Assembly: GCF_015832195.1 (NCBI RefSeq)
Contig: NC_052031.1
Location: 372,001 to 436,000 of the forward strand
Reading direction: 5' to 3'
DNA: 64,000 nucleotides
Source of the DNA: Motacilla alba alba
Taxonomy: Eukaryota > Chordata > Aves > Passeriformes > Motacillidae
The notes under the pieces were generated by a model. That model was not told the origin of the DNA and made no database searches. It saw only the letters and a program-made list of their open reading frames with translations. This document shows, in pieces, positions 23,001 through 35,000 of this stretch; position 1 is the first letter of the stretch, and each line of letters begins with the position of its first letter. The position numbers and the translations under genes are program-made.

Positions 23001-26000
23001 TTTCCAGAAAGGGGAGAAAGCTCTGGGATGGCTGCCCGGGGAGGTGCTGCAGCCACCATCCCTGGCTGTGTCACCAAAGCCTGCGTGTGGCACTGGGGGC
23101 CAGGGTCTGGCTGGGCTGCACTCGATGGCCTTGCAGGTCTCTCCCCACCCAGGGATTGTGTGATTCTGGGAATTGTGTGTGATTGATTGTGTGTGATTGT
23201 GTGATCCTGTGTGATTGTGTGATGGTGTGTGATTGTGTGATTGTTTGTGATCCTGTGTGATTGTGTGTGATTGTGTGTGATCCGGTGTGATTGTGTGATC
23301 CTGTGTGATCCTGTGTGATCCTGTGTGATCCTGTGTGATTGTGTGATCCTGTGTGATCCTGTGTGATTGTTTGTGATCCTGTGTGATTGTGTGATCCTGT
23401 GTGATCCTGTGTGATCCTGTGTGATTTTATGTGATCCTGTGTGATCCTGTGTGATTGTGTGTGATCCTGTGTGGTTGTGTGTGATCCTGTGTGATTGTGT
23501 GTGATTGTGTGATCCTGTGTGATCCTGTGTGATCCTGTGTGATCCTGTGTGGTTGTGTGATCCTGTGTGGTTGTGTGAGCTGGGGGCCGGGCTGGCCGGG
23601 GGCTGCTGTTGCTGGCAGCCGGGGTTCCTTGGTGGCACGGGGCGTGGGGAGGGTGGGGTGTTGCTGTCCCCCGTGGCTGCGCCTGGCCGGGTGTGAGTGC
23701 CGCGGTGTCCCCAGGCAGGAGTGCGTGGAGCAGCTCCTCAGGAACATGTTCGACGGCGAGCAGAGCGAGACCTGCATCGTCAACGGAACCCAGGTGCTCC
23801 TGACGCTGCTGGAAACGCGGCGCTCCGGGTGAGCCGGGACCACTGGGGTTACTGGGATCACTGGGATAGCGGGACCGCCGGGACCACTGGGGTTACTGGG
23901 ATTGCTGAGGTCAGCGGGATCACCGGGACCACTGGGGTTACTGGGATCACTGGGGTTACTGGGATTGCTGAGATCAGCAGGATCACCAGGATTGCTGGAA
24001 TCACTGGGGTTACTGGGGTTACTGAGATCAGTGGGATCACCGGGATTGCTGGGATCACTGGAATCACTGGGATCTCCGGGATCACTGGGATCACCGGGAT
24101 CTCTGGGATCGCTGGGATTACCGGAATTGCTGGGATCACTGGGATTGCTGGAATTATTGGGATCACCGGGATTACCAGGATCACTGGGATTGCCGGGATC
24201 ACCAGGATCACCAGGATCACTGGGATTACCAGGATCACTGGGATTGCTGGGATTACTGGGCTCACTGGGATCTCTAGGATCACTGGGATTACCGGGATTA
24301 CCCAGATCACTGGGATTACTGGGATCACTGGGATTACTGGGGATCACTGGGGGCTCCAGGCTGGGCTAGGGGCACAAAGGGAAAAGCACTGCCCAGACAC
24401 AGGGAATGGCTTCAGGCTGGAAGAGGGGAGTCTTAGATGGGATACTGGGAGGGAATTCCTGGCTGGGAGGGCGGGCAGGGCCTGGCATGGGTGCCCAGAG
24501 CAGCTGGGGCTGCCCCTGCATCCCTGGCAGTGCCCCAGGCCAGGCTGGGCACTGGGGCTGGAGCAGCCTGGGACACTGGGAGGAACAAGCATTTGTTAGG
24601 TAACTCTTGCTGAGCCTTTTTCTTTGGAAGTGTTTGGGAGTTTGGAACCCCAGGAAGCACTTTAGGAATGTGGTTTGCCAGCTCTGCTGGGAGATTGTTT
24701 CTGGTCAGCTCCTCCTGAGCTCGGCACAGGTTTGGTTGTGTGAGCAGCACCTGGGAAAATATACCAATATTAACTAATACAGTATAATAAATCATAGAAA
24801 TAACTAATATAATGGAATCAATGCCGTGCAGGTGGGGGAATGTGTTCAGGAGCTGAATATTACTATTTTTCATCCTCATTTTTGAAGAGAAAACCACTGA
24901 CATGGCCAGTGTGACTGGAGGCTCTTGAACAAAATCTCCACCTCTGGGTACTGGGGGCAGTTCTGGGCCCCAGGAGAAGGAAGATGGAATGCAGGAAGTG
25001 TAGAAGGAGAATGGTTTTAGTGGAATTGCTGATTAAACACCAGGTTGGGCACTGGTTTAGCATCATAAAGTCCCAGAATTCCAGGATGGACTGGTTGGAG
25101 GGGCCTTGAGGACCCTGGTATCACATGGTTGTTCAGAATGGGAGGAGGGAATGGTGAGTGACTCCGAGTGAATCCCGGTGTTCCCTCAGAGTGGAAGGCC
25201 TGATGGACTCGTACACTCAGGGATTCGAGAGGTCTTACACTGTCAACAGCAGCATCCTCCACGGCATCGAGCCCCGGCTCAAGGACTTCCACCAGCTGCT
25301 GCTGCGCCCACCCAAGGTACCGCCAGCACTCCCGGGAGTCAGACAGCTCCAGCACGGACACAGGGCCAGGGAGGGGAAATCCACACCAAATCCTGTGACT
25401 CTGGCCTGCAGGGATGAGCAGCAGCAGTCTGAGAGTTGTGTTCAGGGAGATCTTTGGGACTGGGAGATGGAGTAGAGATGGGAAAGGATGGAGAAGAATA
25501 AACTTTCAGTGGATAACTGGATTTTAATCTTTTGATTTGGAAGTCAAATCTCCCAGTGGCCCCAGAACCATCCTCTTGGGAGGGTGGTTTAGGTTTCCCG
25601 GCTGGGAACAGTCCTGAAGTGGGTGGGATCTGTTAAACCTGAGGATTGCAGAACAGCTGGGGTCGTTAGGGATCATCCAGTGCTAGTGCAGGGCAGGGTC
25701 AGCTGGAGCAGTGACACAGGGACACGTCCAGCTGGGGTTGGGATGTCTGGGGTTGGGATGTCTGCCGAGGGGGGAGCAGGCCCTCCCTGGGCAGTGCAGG
25801 GTTCCAGGGCTCCGTGCCCTCCGTGGAAAGCTCTTCCCCTGGTGAGGTGGGATTCCCGTGGTTGGGTTTACGGCCCTGCGGAGCCCTGGTGCGGGTGCGC
25901 TGCGGGAGCGTTGTCCTGCCCTGACTGGCCTCCCTGCTCCTCAGAAACCGGCGATCCTGACCACGCTGGGGGTGCTGGAGGAGCCGCTGGGCAACGCGCG

Positions 26001-29000
26001 GCTGCACGGCGCGCGGCTGATCGCGGCGCTGCTGCACGCCAACACCCCCAGCATCAACCTGGAGCTCTGCAGGCTGGGCACCATGGACTTGTTACTTGTG
26101 AGTGTCCGGGGGCACCGGGGGATGGGATGGGGGCGGCTCCACCCGGGATCCCTTCTGTGCAGGGCTTGACATCTCCCTGAGCTGCTCCAGCGAGGAGCCG
26201 ATCCCTGGAGGAGCTTTTGTGATCCCAGTCCGGCTGTTTGGGGTTTGGCACTGAGCCTCACGCTTCCAGTTCCGTGTCAGTTCAGTGGAGAAGGTGTGAA
26301 ACTGTGAGTGTGAGCTCCTGGAATGATGAGAGGTGAATTTGCTCCTGGAATGATGAGAGGTGAATTTGCTCCCAGGTTCCCTGAGGCTGGAAAAAGCCTC
26401 CCAGAACCTGTGCAGCCTTAAGAGAATGAATTCCACCCTTAGCAGTGATGTAGTTCCTGTTTTTCCCAGGCTTTCTGAGCCCCAGCAGAGTTGAGTTGTT
26501 TAATGTAGTGTGTCTGCTGTGAGTGCTGTCTGTGTGAGAGGATTCCTAAGTGCTCCATTTATTGGGAATATTCACTGATTTCCCGGCAGACTGAGCACCC
26601 TGGGAATGCAGAGCCCAGCCTGCAGTGGCTGCTGGCATGTAGCAGGAAAACTGTTTGAGTGGAATTGCTGATCAAACAATAACTTGAGCAACAATTTGAA
26701 TATCCCAGAGTCCCAGAATCCTGGGATGCGTTGAACTGGGAAAGTCCTTAAAGATCCCTGATATCATTAAAACCAGAAAAATTCATCCCGAGTGAACTCT
26801 TCCGTCTCTCATTTCTCCTCCAGGATTTATTTTTTAAATACACGTGGAATAACTTTTTGCATTTCCAAGTGGAGCTGTCCATAGCAGCCATCCTGTCCCA
26901 CTCGGTGCACGAGGGGAAGCCCAGCCCGGGCGAGCCGGGCAGCAAAGAGGAGGCTCCGAGCGCGGGCGGAGCCCCGGAGCCCGCGGAGCCCGCACAGCCC
27001 CCGGCCGCGGCCACCGAGAACGTCATGGTCACCCACGTGAGAGCTGGGCTGGGGCTGGGCTGCCAGGGTCCCTGGGGTGGGGCTGGGGTCACCAGGAATC
27101 CCTTGATTGGGGCTGGGGTCACCAGGGATCCCTGGATTGGGGCTGGGGCCACCAGGGTGCCAGGATTGGGGCTGGGGTCACCAGGGATCCCTGGATTGGG
27201 GCTGGGGCCACCAGGGTGCCAGGATTGGGGCTGGGGTCACCAGGGATCCCTGGATTGGGGCTGGGGCCATCAGGGTCCCTAGGGAGGGGCTGGGGTCACC
27301 AGGGATCCCTGGGGAGGGGCTGGGGTCGCCAGGGTGCCTGGATTTGGGCTGGGGTGGCCAGGGTCCCTGGATTGGGGCTGGGGTCACCAGGGATCCCTGG
27401 ATTGGGGCTGGGATCACCAGGGATCTCTGGGCTGGGGTCATCAGGGATCCCTGGGGTGGGGCTAGGGTCACCAGGGTCCCTGGGGGTCATCAGGGTCCCT
27501 GGATTGGGGCTGGGGTCACCAGGGTCACTGGGGTTGGGCTGTTCCAGAGCAGGCACTGGTCTCAATGTAGTTTTAAAATTATTATTTATTTTTATATGTA
27601 ATTTTTAGTGGGTTTTTCTTATAATTTATTGCCTTTAAAAATTGTTTTTATTATTTATTATCAATTTTTAGTGGGCTTTATTGTTATCTATTTTTAGTGG
27701 GCTTTAATATTATTTATTATAATTTGTAGTGGGTTTTATTATTATTTTGTATCTATTTTTAGTGGGCTTTATTATTATTTATTATCATTTGCAGTGGTTC
27801 TCATGGAGCTGCAGTTGCTTCTGTGCCTTTATTTGCAGCATCCCATTAAAGCTCCCCTCATTTAATGACCCTGTAAATCCCTTGGTATTGATCAAAATTA
27901 TCCCTATTTATTATCAAAATTATCCCCATTTATTATTAAAATTCCATTTTTTAAAGTAAAAATTACTACAAAGTTTGGACAAAAAACCAACCAAGGCCAT
28001 TCCAGCTGTTATGGCCAGGCCTCAGCTTTAACTCCTGCTGCTGGGGGGCTCAGGAGCAGCCTGGGGAGCTGCAGGGGGGGCTGCTCTGCTGGGATCCCCT
28101 GGGGAATAGCCAGGAAGGACCTGGGCTGAGGTTTGAGCTCCCCAGGAGCAGCGAGGGAAGGAGCAGGAGGATCCCCAGTTCTCCTGTGGAAAATCCTGGG
28201 TATCCATCGTCCCTTTTCCCCGCAGCTGTTCCAGAAGTGCTGCCTGGTGCAGAGGATATTGGACGCCTGGGAAGCCAATGACAAAATCCAGTAAGGAACT
28301 GCTGGCCTGGGGCTGCACACTGGCTTGGGAATATTCTTGGAGGATTGCCATGTTAATGGCGTCCAAACAGACGTGGATTTTGGGTGGGATTTGGAGCTGG
28401 GGTGGTTTGCATGCTGACAAGCCAAATTCCCAAATAGGATTTGAAGGCATGATGGGTGTTATGGATGTTTCCAACACCCCATCCCAAACACTCAGTCTTC
28501 TGCTTTTCTGCTTTCCCAGGGAATCCCATGGAATATTCACTTTCTAATTTTATTTTGTTTTGTTTTGTTTTAAATGCACAATTTTATTCTCCCTGGAGTA
28601 GAAAACTGTTGGAAGTTGGGGTGGCCAAGCATTTGTGGCCTGGATTTGCTGTTTTAGCTTTATAAACTCCTTGGATTTTGTGCTGCTTGGGCTGATGAGA
28701 GCTAAATATCCTAAAAGAACTGAAACATTAAAGTGGAAATATTCCAGAGGCTTCAGTTCCCGTGTCCAGCTCAGTGTTTGGTCCTCCCTCTCTATTCTGA
28801 GCTCCTGGTGCCTTCCAAGGGCTTTGGAGCCCCACTGGAATTGTTTAGGCCATAATTGCTGGATTGAGATCTGGATTGCATTTTTTTTTTGTTGGTGTGG
28901 TTTGGGATTTTGGGTTTTTGGTTGCTGGGCATTTCCTTGCAAGGTTCTGTAGTACCAGAAATATCTCTGGGTGCTGCTGGGGAGTATCCTGATTAAACCA

Positions 29001-32000
29001 GAAAGGAGGCACAGCTCATCCCTATTTCCTGCCAGAGTTCCAGCCACCACCACACTGGAAAGAATCTGAATGGAAGGGGAAAAATAGGGATATAAGCAGA
29101 GGAATCTCAGCTGGGGCTTTGGGAAGGTGGAGTTTCCAGCAAGGTCCTTGGTTGCTCTCAGTGGGCAGATGGAGGCCAGCAGGGGCTGCCCCTGCATCCC
29201 TGGCAGTGCCCCAGGCCAGGCTGGACACTGGGGCTGCAGCAGCCTGGGACACTGGCAGGTGGCCCTGCCATGGCAGGGTGGCACTGCAGGGGCTCTGGGG
29301 TCCCTGCCCACCCAAACTGTTCCCGGGGCTGGTTTGGAGCACGGCTTCCCTCTGCAGGAAGGGAAGCAGTGAGGAGCCAGAGAAGGGACTCAGGGCTGCT
29401 GGGCTCCGTGTTGGGATCTGGTTTTATCCCGGGGGAATCCCATGCTCGGATGGGAATGACTTCTGTTCTGGGGAGTCACTGCTGCAATCCCAGTCCCACC
29501 GTGGAGCTCTGCCCATAGCTGTGCTGTAGATCCTTAACTTTGGGAGTTTTCTTCCCTGGGAATCACAATCAGATTTATTCCTGCATCTTTTCCATGCTTA
29601 GCTCCTTGTTTGGAACCCCTCCCGTGTTACCTGAGCAGGAGGAGGGATCAGGAGGGAACAGGGCAAAATGAGGGAATGTCCCTGTGCTGGGGACTAGCTC
29701 ACCCCGTCCTGCCAGAGCAGGGCTGATCCCTGCTGCGGTTCTGCAGGGAACTCTGGCATGTGTAGGGCAGGAATGCTGTGGCATTGGGGCAGGAATGCTG
29801 TGGCATTGGGGCTGGAATGCTGTGGCCAGTGGGGTGGGAATGCTGTGGCCACTGGGGCAGGAATGCTGTGGCCATTGGGGCAGGAATGCTGTGGCCACTG
29901 GGGCAGGAATGCTGTGGCCATTGGGGCAGGAATGCTGTGGCCACTGGGGCTGGAGTTCTGTGGCCACTGGGGCAGGAATGCCATGGGCACTGGGGTGGGA
30001 ATGCTGTGGCCATTGGGGCTGGAATGCCAGGGTCATTGGGGCAGGAGTTCTGGGGCCATTGGGGCAGGAGTTCTGGGGCCATTCCCAGGGCTCTATCCTG
30101 TCTCCATGGGTATCCTAGCTCCATGGGTGTCCCGGCTCTGTGGGTATCCCTATTCCGTGGGTGGCCCGGCTCTGTGGGTGTCCCAGCTCCATGGGTGTCC
30201 CAGCTCAGTGGGTATCCCATCCTGGCTCCATGGGTATCCCAGCTCCGTGGGTGTCCCGGCTCCGTGGGTAGCGGCTGCTCTCTGTTCCAGGGCAGAGGGC
30301 GGCAGGAGGAGAGGGAACATGGGGCACCTGACGCGCATCGCCAACGCCGTGGTGCACAACATGGAGAAGGGGCCCATGCAGGCCCAGATCAGTGACTTCA
30401 TCAAAGGTACTGCCTGCTCCTCCTCCTCAGCCCCCTTCCCCTTCTCCTTCTCCTTCTCCTTTTCTTCCTTCTCCTTCTCCTTCTCCTTCTCCTTCTCCTT
30501 CTCCTTCTCCTTCTCCTTCTCCTTCTCTTCCTTCTCCTTCTCCTCTTCCTCCTCCTCCTTCTCCTTCTCCTCTTCCTCCTCCTTCTCCAGCTTCCCCTCG
30601 CTGCTCTCCAGGGAAGAATAACCCTTGGGAGCTCCTGGGAGGGCTCCCTGCAGGTATTTCCTCAAGATCCTTTCACATTGGAAAGGATTCCCAGGGAAAT
30701 CCCATGATACCATCATTTAAAGGATGGTGAGACCCCATTTGGCCACTCCTGGTTTTCACACAGTGAGGTTAAGATTGGACAGTGGGAGGTGTCCCTGCCG
30801 TGGCAGGGTGGCATTGTCTGGGCTTTGAGGTCCCTTCCCACCTAACCCGTTCCGTGATTCCATGACTCTCTGAGGAAAGAGACACGAGGTTAAGTGTCCC
30901 CGGAGGCCCCCAATGTGCTCATCAGGGATATTCCCATTGCCAGGCCGTGCCCATCCTGCCCTCACTGGATCCACTTGGGGAACTGGTTTAGTCCCATGGG
31001 TTTGGGTGGGAGGAAGAAGATTTTCCATTTTCCACATTTTCCATCCCTGCTGCTCCGCCCCTGCTGGGCTGGGAGGGGGCACAGCCGGGCGGTGACAACC
31101 TGGGGGCACAATCTTCTGCTCTTTTCTCCTTTGATTATTTCTCCATTTCCCTGCCTCAGCCCTCAAGTTCTGCTCACCTTTGGGCTCCCAGTTGTGCTGG
31201 GCTGGGAGGGGTGGGAGGGGAGGATGCCCCTGGTCCCCAGGAGAAAAGGGAAGACCCAAGCACAGCTGGAGCCCTGCTCGGGGCTGTTCCCAGCCAGGTG
31301 AGAGAAGCTGTGAGTCCTTAGCCCAGGTGAGTGCCCAGGGAGTTCAGCTGGCTCAGAATCCCATGGTTTCTGTGTCCCTCTCGTTCCAGAGTTGCCTGAG
31401 GACTGCAGGGGCAGGTGGGAGAGTTTTGTGGAGGAGACGCTGACGGAGACAAACCGGAGGAACACGGTGGATTTGGTGAGTCGGTCACTCCAGTGCCTGC
31501 TGGCTTCCCCTAACACAAGAAAGGGATATTCCTGGTTTTTCTCATTTTCCTTCCTTTGCTGAAGAACGCTTCAAGGCAGAGTAGAAAGCATTTCCATAAA
31601 CATGTTTCATAAGAGTCCTTCAGCAGAACTGACCCGTGGTGCTAAGCTGGTCCCTGGGGTTCCCTGGGGCAGCTCCTGCCTGGGCAGGAGTTTGGGCTTT
31701 GGTGGAACTGAAACACTGGAGCTTCTCCAGCTCTCCCTGGTTCCCTGACTGGATTGTGCTTTCCCAGGTGAGCACCCACCACCTGCACTCCTCCAGCGAG
31801 GATGAGGACATTGAAAGTGCTTTTCCCAACGAGCTCACTCTCCAGCAGGTGAGTCGGGAACATCTTCACTGTTCCCGGGAAACTCGCTGCTCCGGTTGTC
31901 TTTGGTCCATCCTGGTGTGGAGCAGCTTCCTGAGCTCTGCTGCCAGTCTGTGTTCAGCTCCTCCGGGCTTTCCCGGAGCAGTTCCACGGCCTGGGATCCA

Positions 32001-35000
32001 CCTGGGAGCAGGGCAGGAGGCATCGGGTGGGAATCCCAGAGCTCTGCGTGACCCCGCTCTGGGAAGGGGTCGGAGTGGGGGTTTCACACTCTTCCCTGGG
32101 ATTTTAGTGCTTTCCTGGAGGAGCTCCACTGGCTGTTCCTGGAGTGTCTCTGAACACCCTACTGATGGATTTTTTGGGATCCCTTCCCAGGCCTTCTCCG
32201 AGTACCAGATCCAGCAGATGACAGCCAATTTCGTGGATCAGTTCGGCTTCAACGACGAGGAGTTTGCAGACCAGGATGACAACATCAAGTGAGTCTGGGG
32301 GTGTTTGGTGCAGCGCCGAGTGAGTCTGGGGGTGATTGGCATTTCAGCCTCTTTGCATCCCATCCTCCCTCTGCCTCGGGTTTACAAATGAGCCTCGTTA
32401 TCCCTCCTCAGGTTGTAAACAGCTCCTTGTTTTCCAGGAGCCCAGCCTGATCTCCAGAGCCAGGTGGAGAAGCAAGGAAAAGTGTTCCTTCATTTCAAAG
32501 AGGGATATTTGAAATAAAGCAGGCAACTGTTGTCCAGCCCTGGTCTGGAATGAGTTTAAAGGCAAAGCATGAGAGCAAACTCTGGGCAGTTGGACAGACC
32601 TTTTCCAAGGAATTAAATCCTTATTGGAAGGAGGAAGGGCAGTGCTCTGATGGAATCCATGGAAAATGCAGCCATTTTCCCCCTCCTGAGGAAGGGAGCA
32701 CGGATGGTCAGGAGCAGTGGCAGTTCAGGGAGACGGGGAAGGGGATTCAGTGTTACACAACTTGCTGAATCCAGAGCTCGGAATTTGCTGCTTTTACAGA
32801 ATTCCTTAAATCCCATTAAAGCTGCAGCTCATCCTCTCTCCTTAGAAATGTGCCTGGCACTGGGATTATCCCAGTGGCCATAACAGTTCTGAAACTGGGG
32901 CCAGTCATGGACAGAGCAGTGCTCCAGGGGATCCCAGAGCTCCTGGGTTTGTCTCCATCCCAGGAATTCCTTAGGATCCAAGGCAGCACCTCTGCCCTTC
33001 CCATCCAGGGTTTTTCCTGAGCCTCAGAGCTGTCAGAAACTTGATAAGGCCAGAAAATTCTAGAATAGAATCAGAGTTGATTTGAAGGGAAATTATTCTG
33101 TTCTACACATAAATATTAAAAAACAAAACAAAAAAAAAAAACCAAACAAAAAACCCCAAACCAAACCAAACCAAAAAAAAACCCAACAACAAAAAAGACT
33201 TTTCAGTGCTGGTAAATACAGCCCCATGTGAGTGAGGGGCAGGGAGGAGTTAAATCCCTGTGGAGCTGCCCCAGGGGCCTCGTGCCCAGTGTAAAATGAA
33301 CATGAAACTGGAAAAAGTCTGCCTGGGATGTTGTAGCTCTGTTTGTGATTGGAAAAGGAGAATGTCCTGCAAAACTGGGAATATTCTGGGAGTAGTGCTC
33401 CCTGCCAGCTGTTTCCAGGTGGTGGACACGGGGCTGGAAGTGAATTGGAATATTTAAGGACTATCAGTCTTGTGTCAGTGTCCCTGGGATTGCAGGAGTA
33501 TTGATTGAGGAGTATTGCAGGAGAGTCTTTCAAAGAAAATGACACTGGAAAAGCCACAGATCCATGAGTAGGGAGAGTGAGCTCTTCCTGGATCCAGACT
33601 CTGGAATTGGGAATTCCTGGGCCTGCAGCACCCTCTGCTGTTCCCACCAGGGGCTCCCCTGGCTCGGACTGGGAATTGGGTCATCCAGGGATATTCACAT
33701 CCTGGGATATTCACAGAACAGCCACACCTCGGGCTTTGAGGCTGAGATTCACAGAATCCCAGGATCCCTGAGGCTGGAAAAGCCCTCCCAGCCCATCCAG
33801 TCCCGGCTGTGCCCAATCCCCATCTTGTCCCCAGCCCAGAGCCCCGAGTGCCACCTCCAGGAATTCCTGGGACACCTCCAGGGATGGGCACTCCAAATTT
33901 ACCCTTCCAAGGCCTTGACCCCCTTCCATGGGGAAATTGCTGCTGATTCCACCCTGAGCTGCCGTGGCCCAGCCTGTGGCTGTCCCCTCTCCTCCTGTCT
34001 CTGTTCCCTGGGCACAGCCCGACCCCCCGGCTGTCCCCAGCCCCTCCAGTGCCCCCCTGCCCTGGGCAGGGAACACTCCGGGCTGGAATAGCCCTTCCCT
34101 CGCTGAGGGGACACCATGGGCAGGAGTGGCTGTGCAGGGACCCCAGGCCAGGGGTGGCTGTGGCTCTGCTGCTGTCCCTGTGGGAAGCAGGGGCTCCTCA
34201 GAGCCCCCCCTGAGGCTGTTCCCTCCCTCCTCCCTCGCAGCGCTCCCTTCGACCGCATCGCCGAGATCAACTTCAACATCGACGCTGACGACGACAGCGT
34301 GAGTGAGGGCTGGGTGGGATGGGGTGCCTCTGGAAAGGGGCTGCTTCGTTCTGAGAGGACAAGGGTTTGGGGGGTTTGGGCAGTGCAGAGGGGCCTGAGA
34401 GAGCCGGGCACTGCTCAGCCCCTCTGGGCTTCCTGCCAGGAAATGTTCCCTGTGAGGCAGCACCCTCGGCATGGAGGGAATCTTCCTCCCTCCCTGCAGT
34501 GCCAGTGTGGTCTTAGGGAATCCTGGCATGGCTGGGTGGGCAGGGACCCAGAGCCCCTGCAGTGCCACCCTGCCATGGCAGGGCCACCTGCCAGTGTCCC
34601 AGGCTGCTCCAGCCCCAGTGTCCAGCCTGGCCTGGGGCACTGCAGGGATGCAGGGGCAGCCCCAGCTGCTCTGGCAATTCCAGCCCAGCCAGGATTTCCT
34701 CATGGCCAAGATCCCATCCATGGCTGCCCTCTGGCACTGGCAGCCATTGCCTGTGTGCTGTCCCTGCAGGCCTTGTCCCCAGTCCCTCTGCAGCTCTTCT
34801 GCAGCCCCTGCAGGCCCCGCCAGGGCTCTGCTGTCTCCTGGATTCTCTCCTGTCCAGATGAACACCCCCAGCTCTTGCAGCTCTAGATCATCTTTCCAGA
34901 CACAGATTAGGGCAGCATAGGCAGGGGATCTAAACATTGCCAGGCTGTTCCTGGCCTTTCCTGGTTTATTGCCCCAAAGCAAAGCAGCAGCTGGGCTGTG

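Noticed and set aside
23427..24347. Frame with Ser-Asn-Pro-Asp repeats resembling a structural protein
   Set aside because: Direct translation of the 9-bp minisatellite in a PPP6R2 intron; the period of 9 keeps any frame open.
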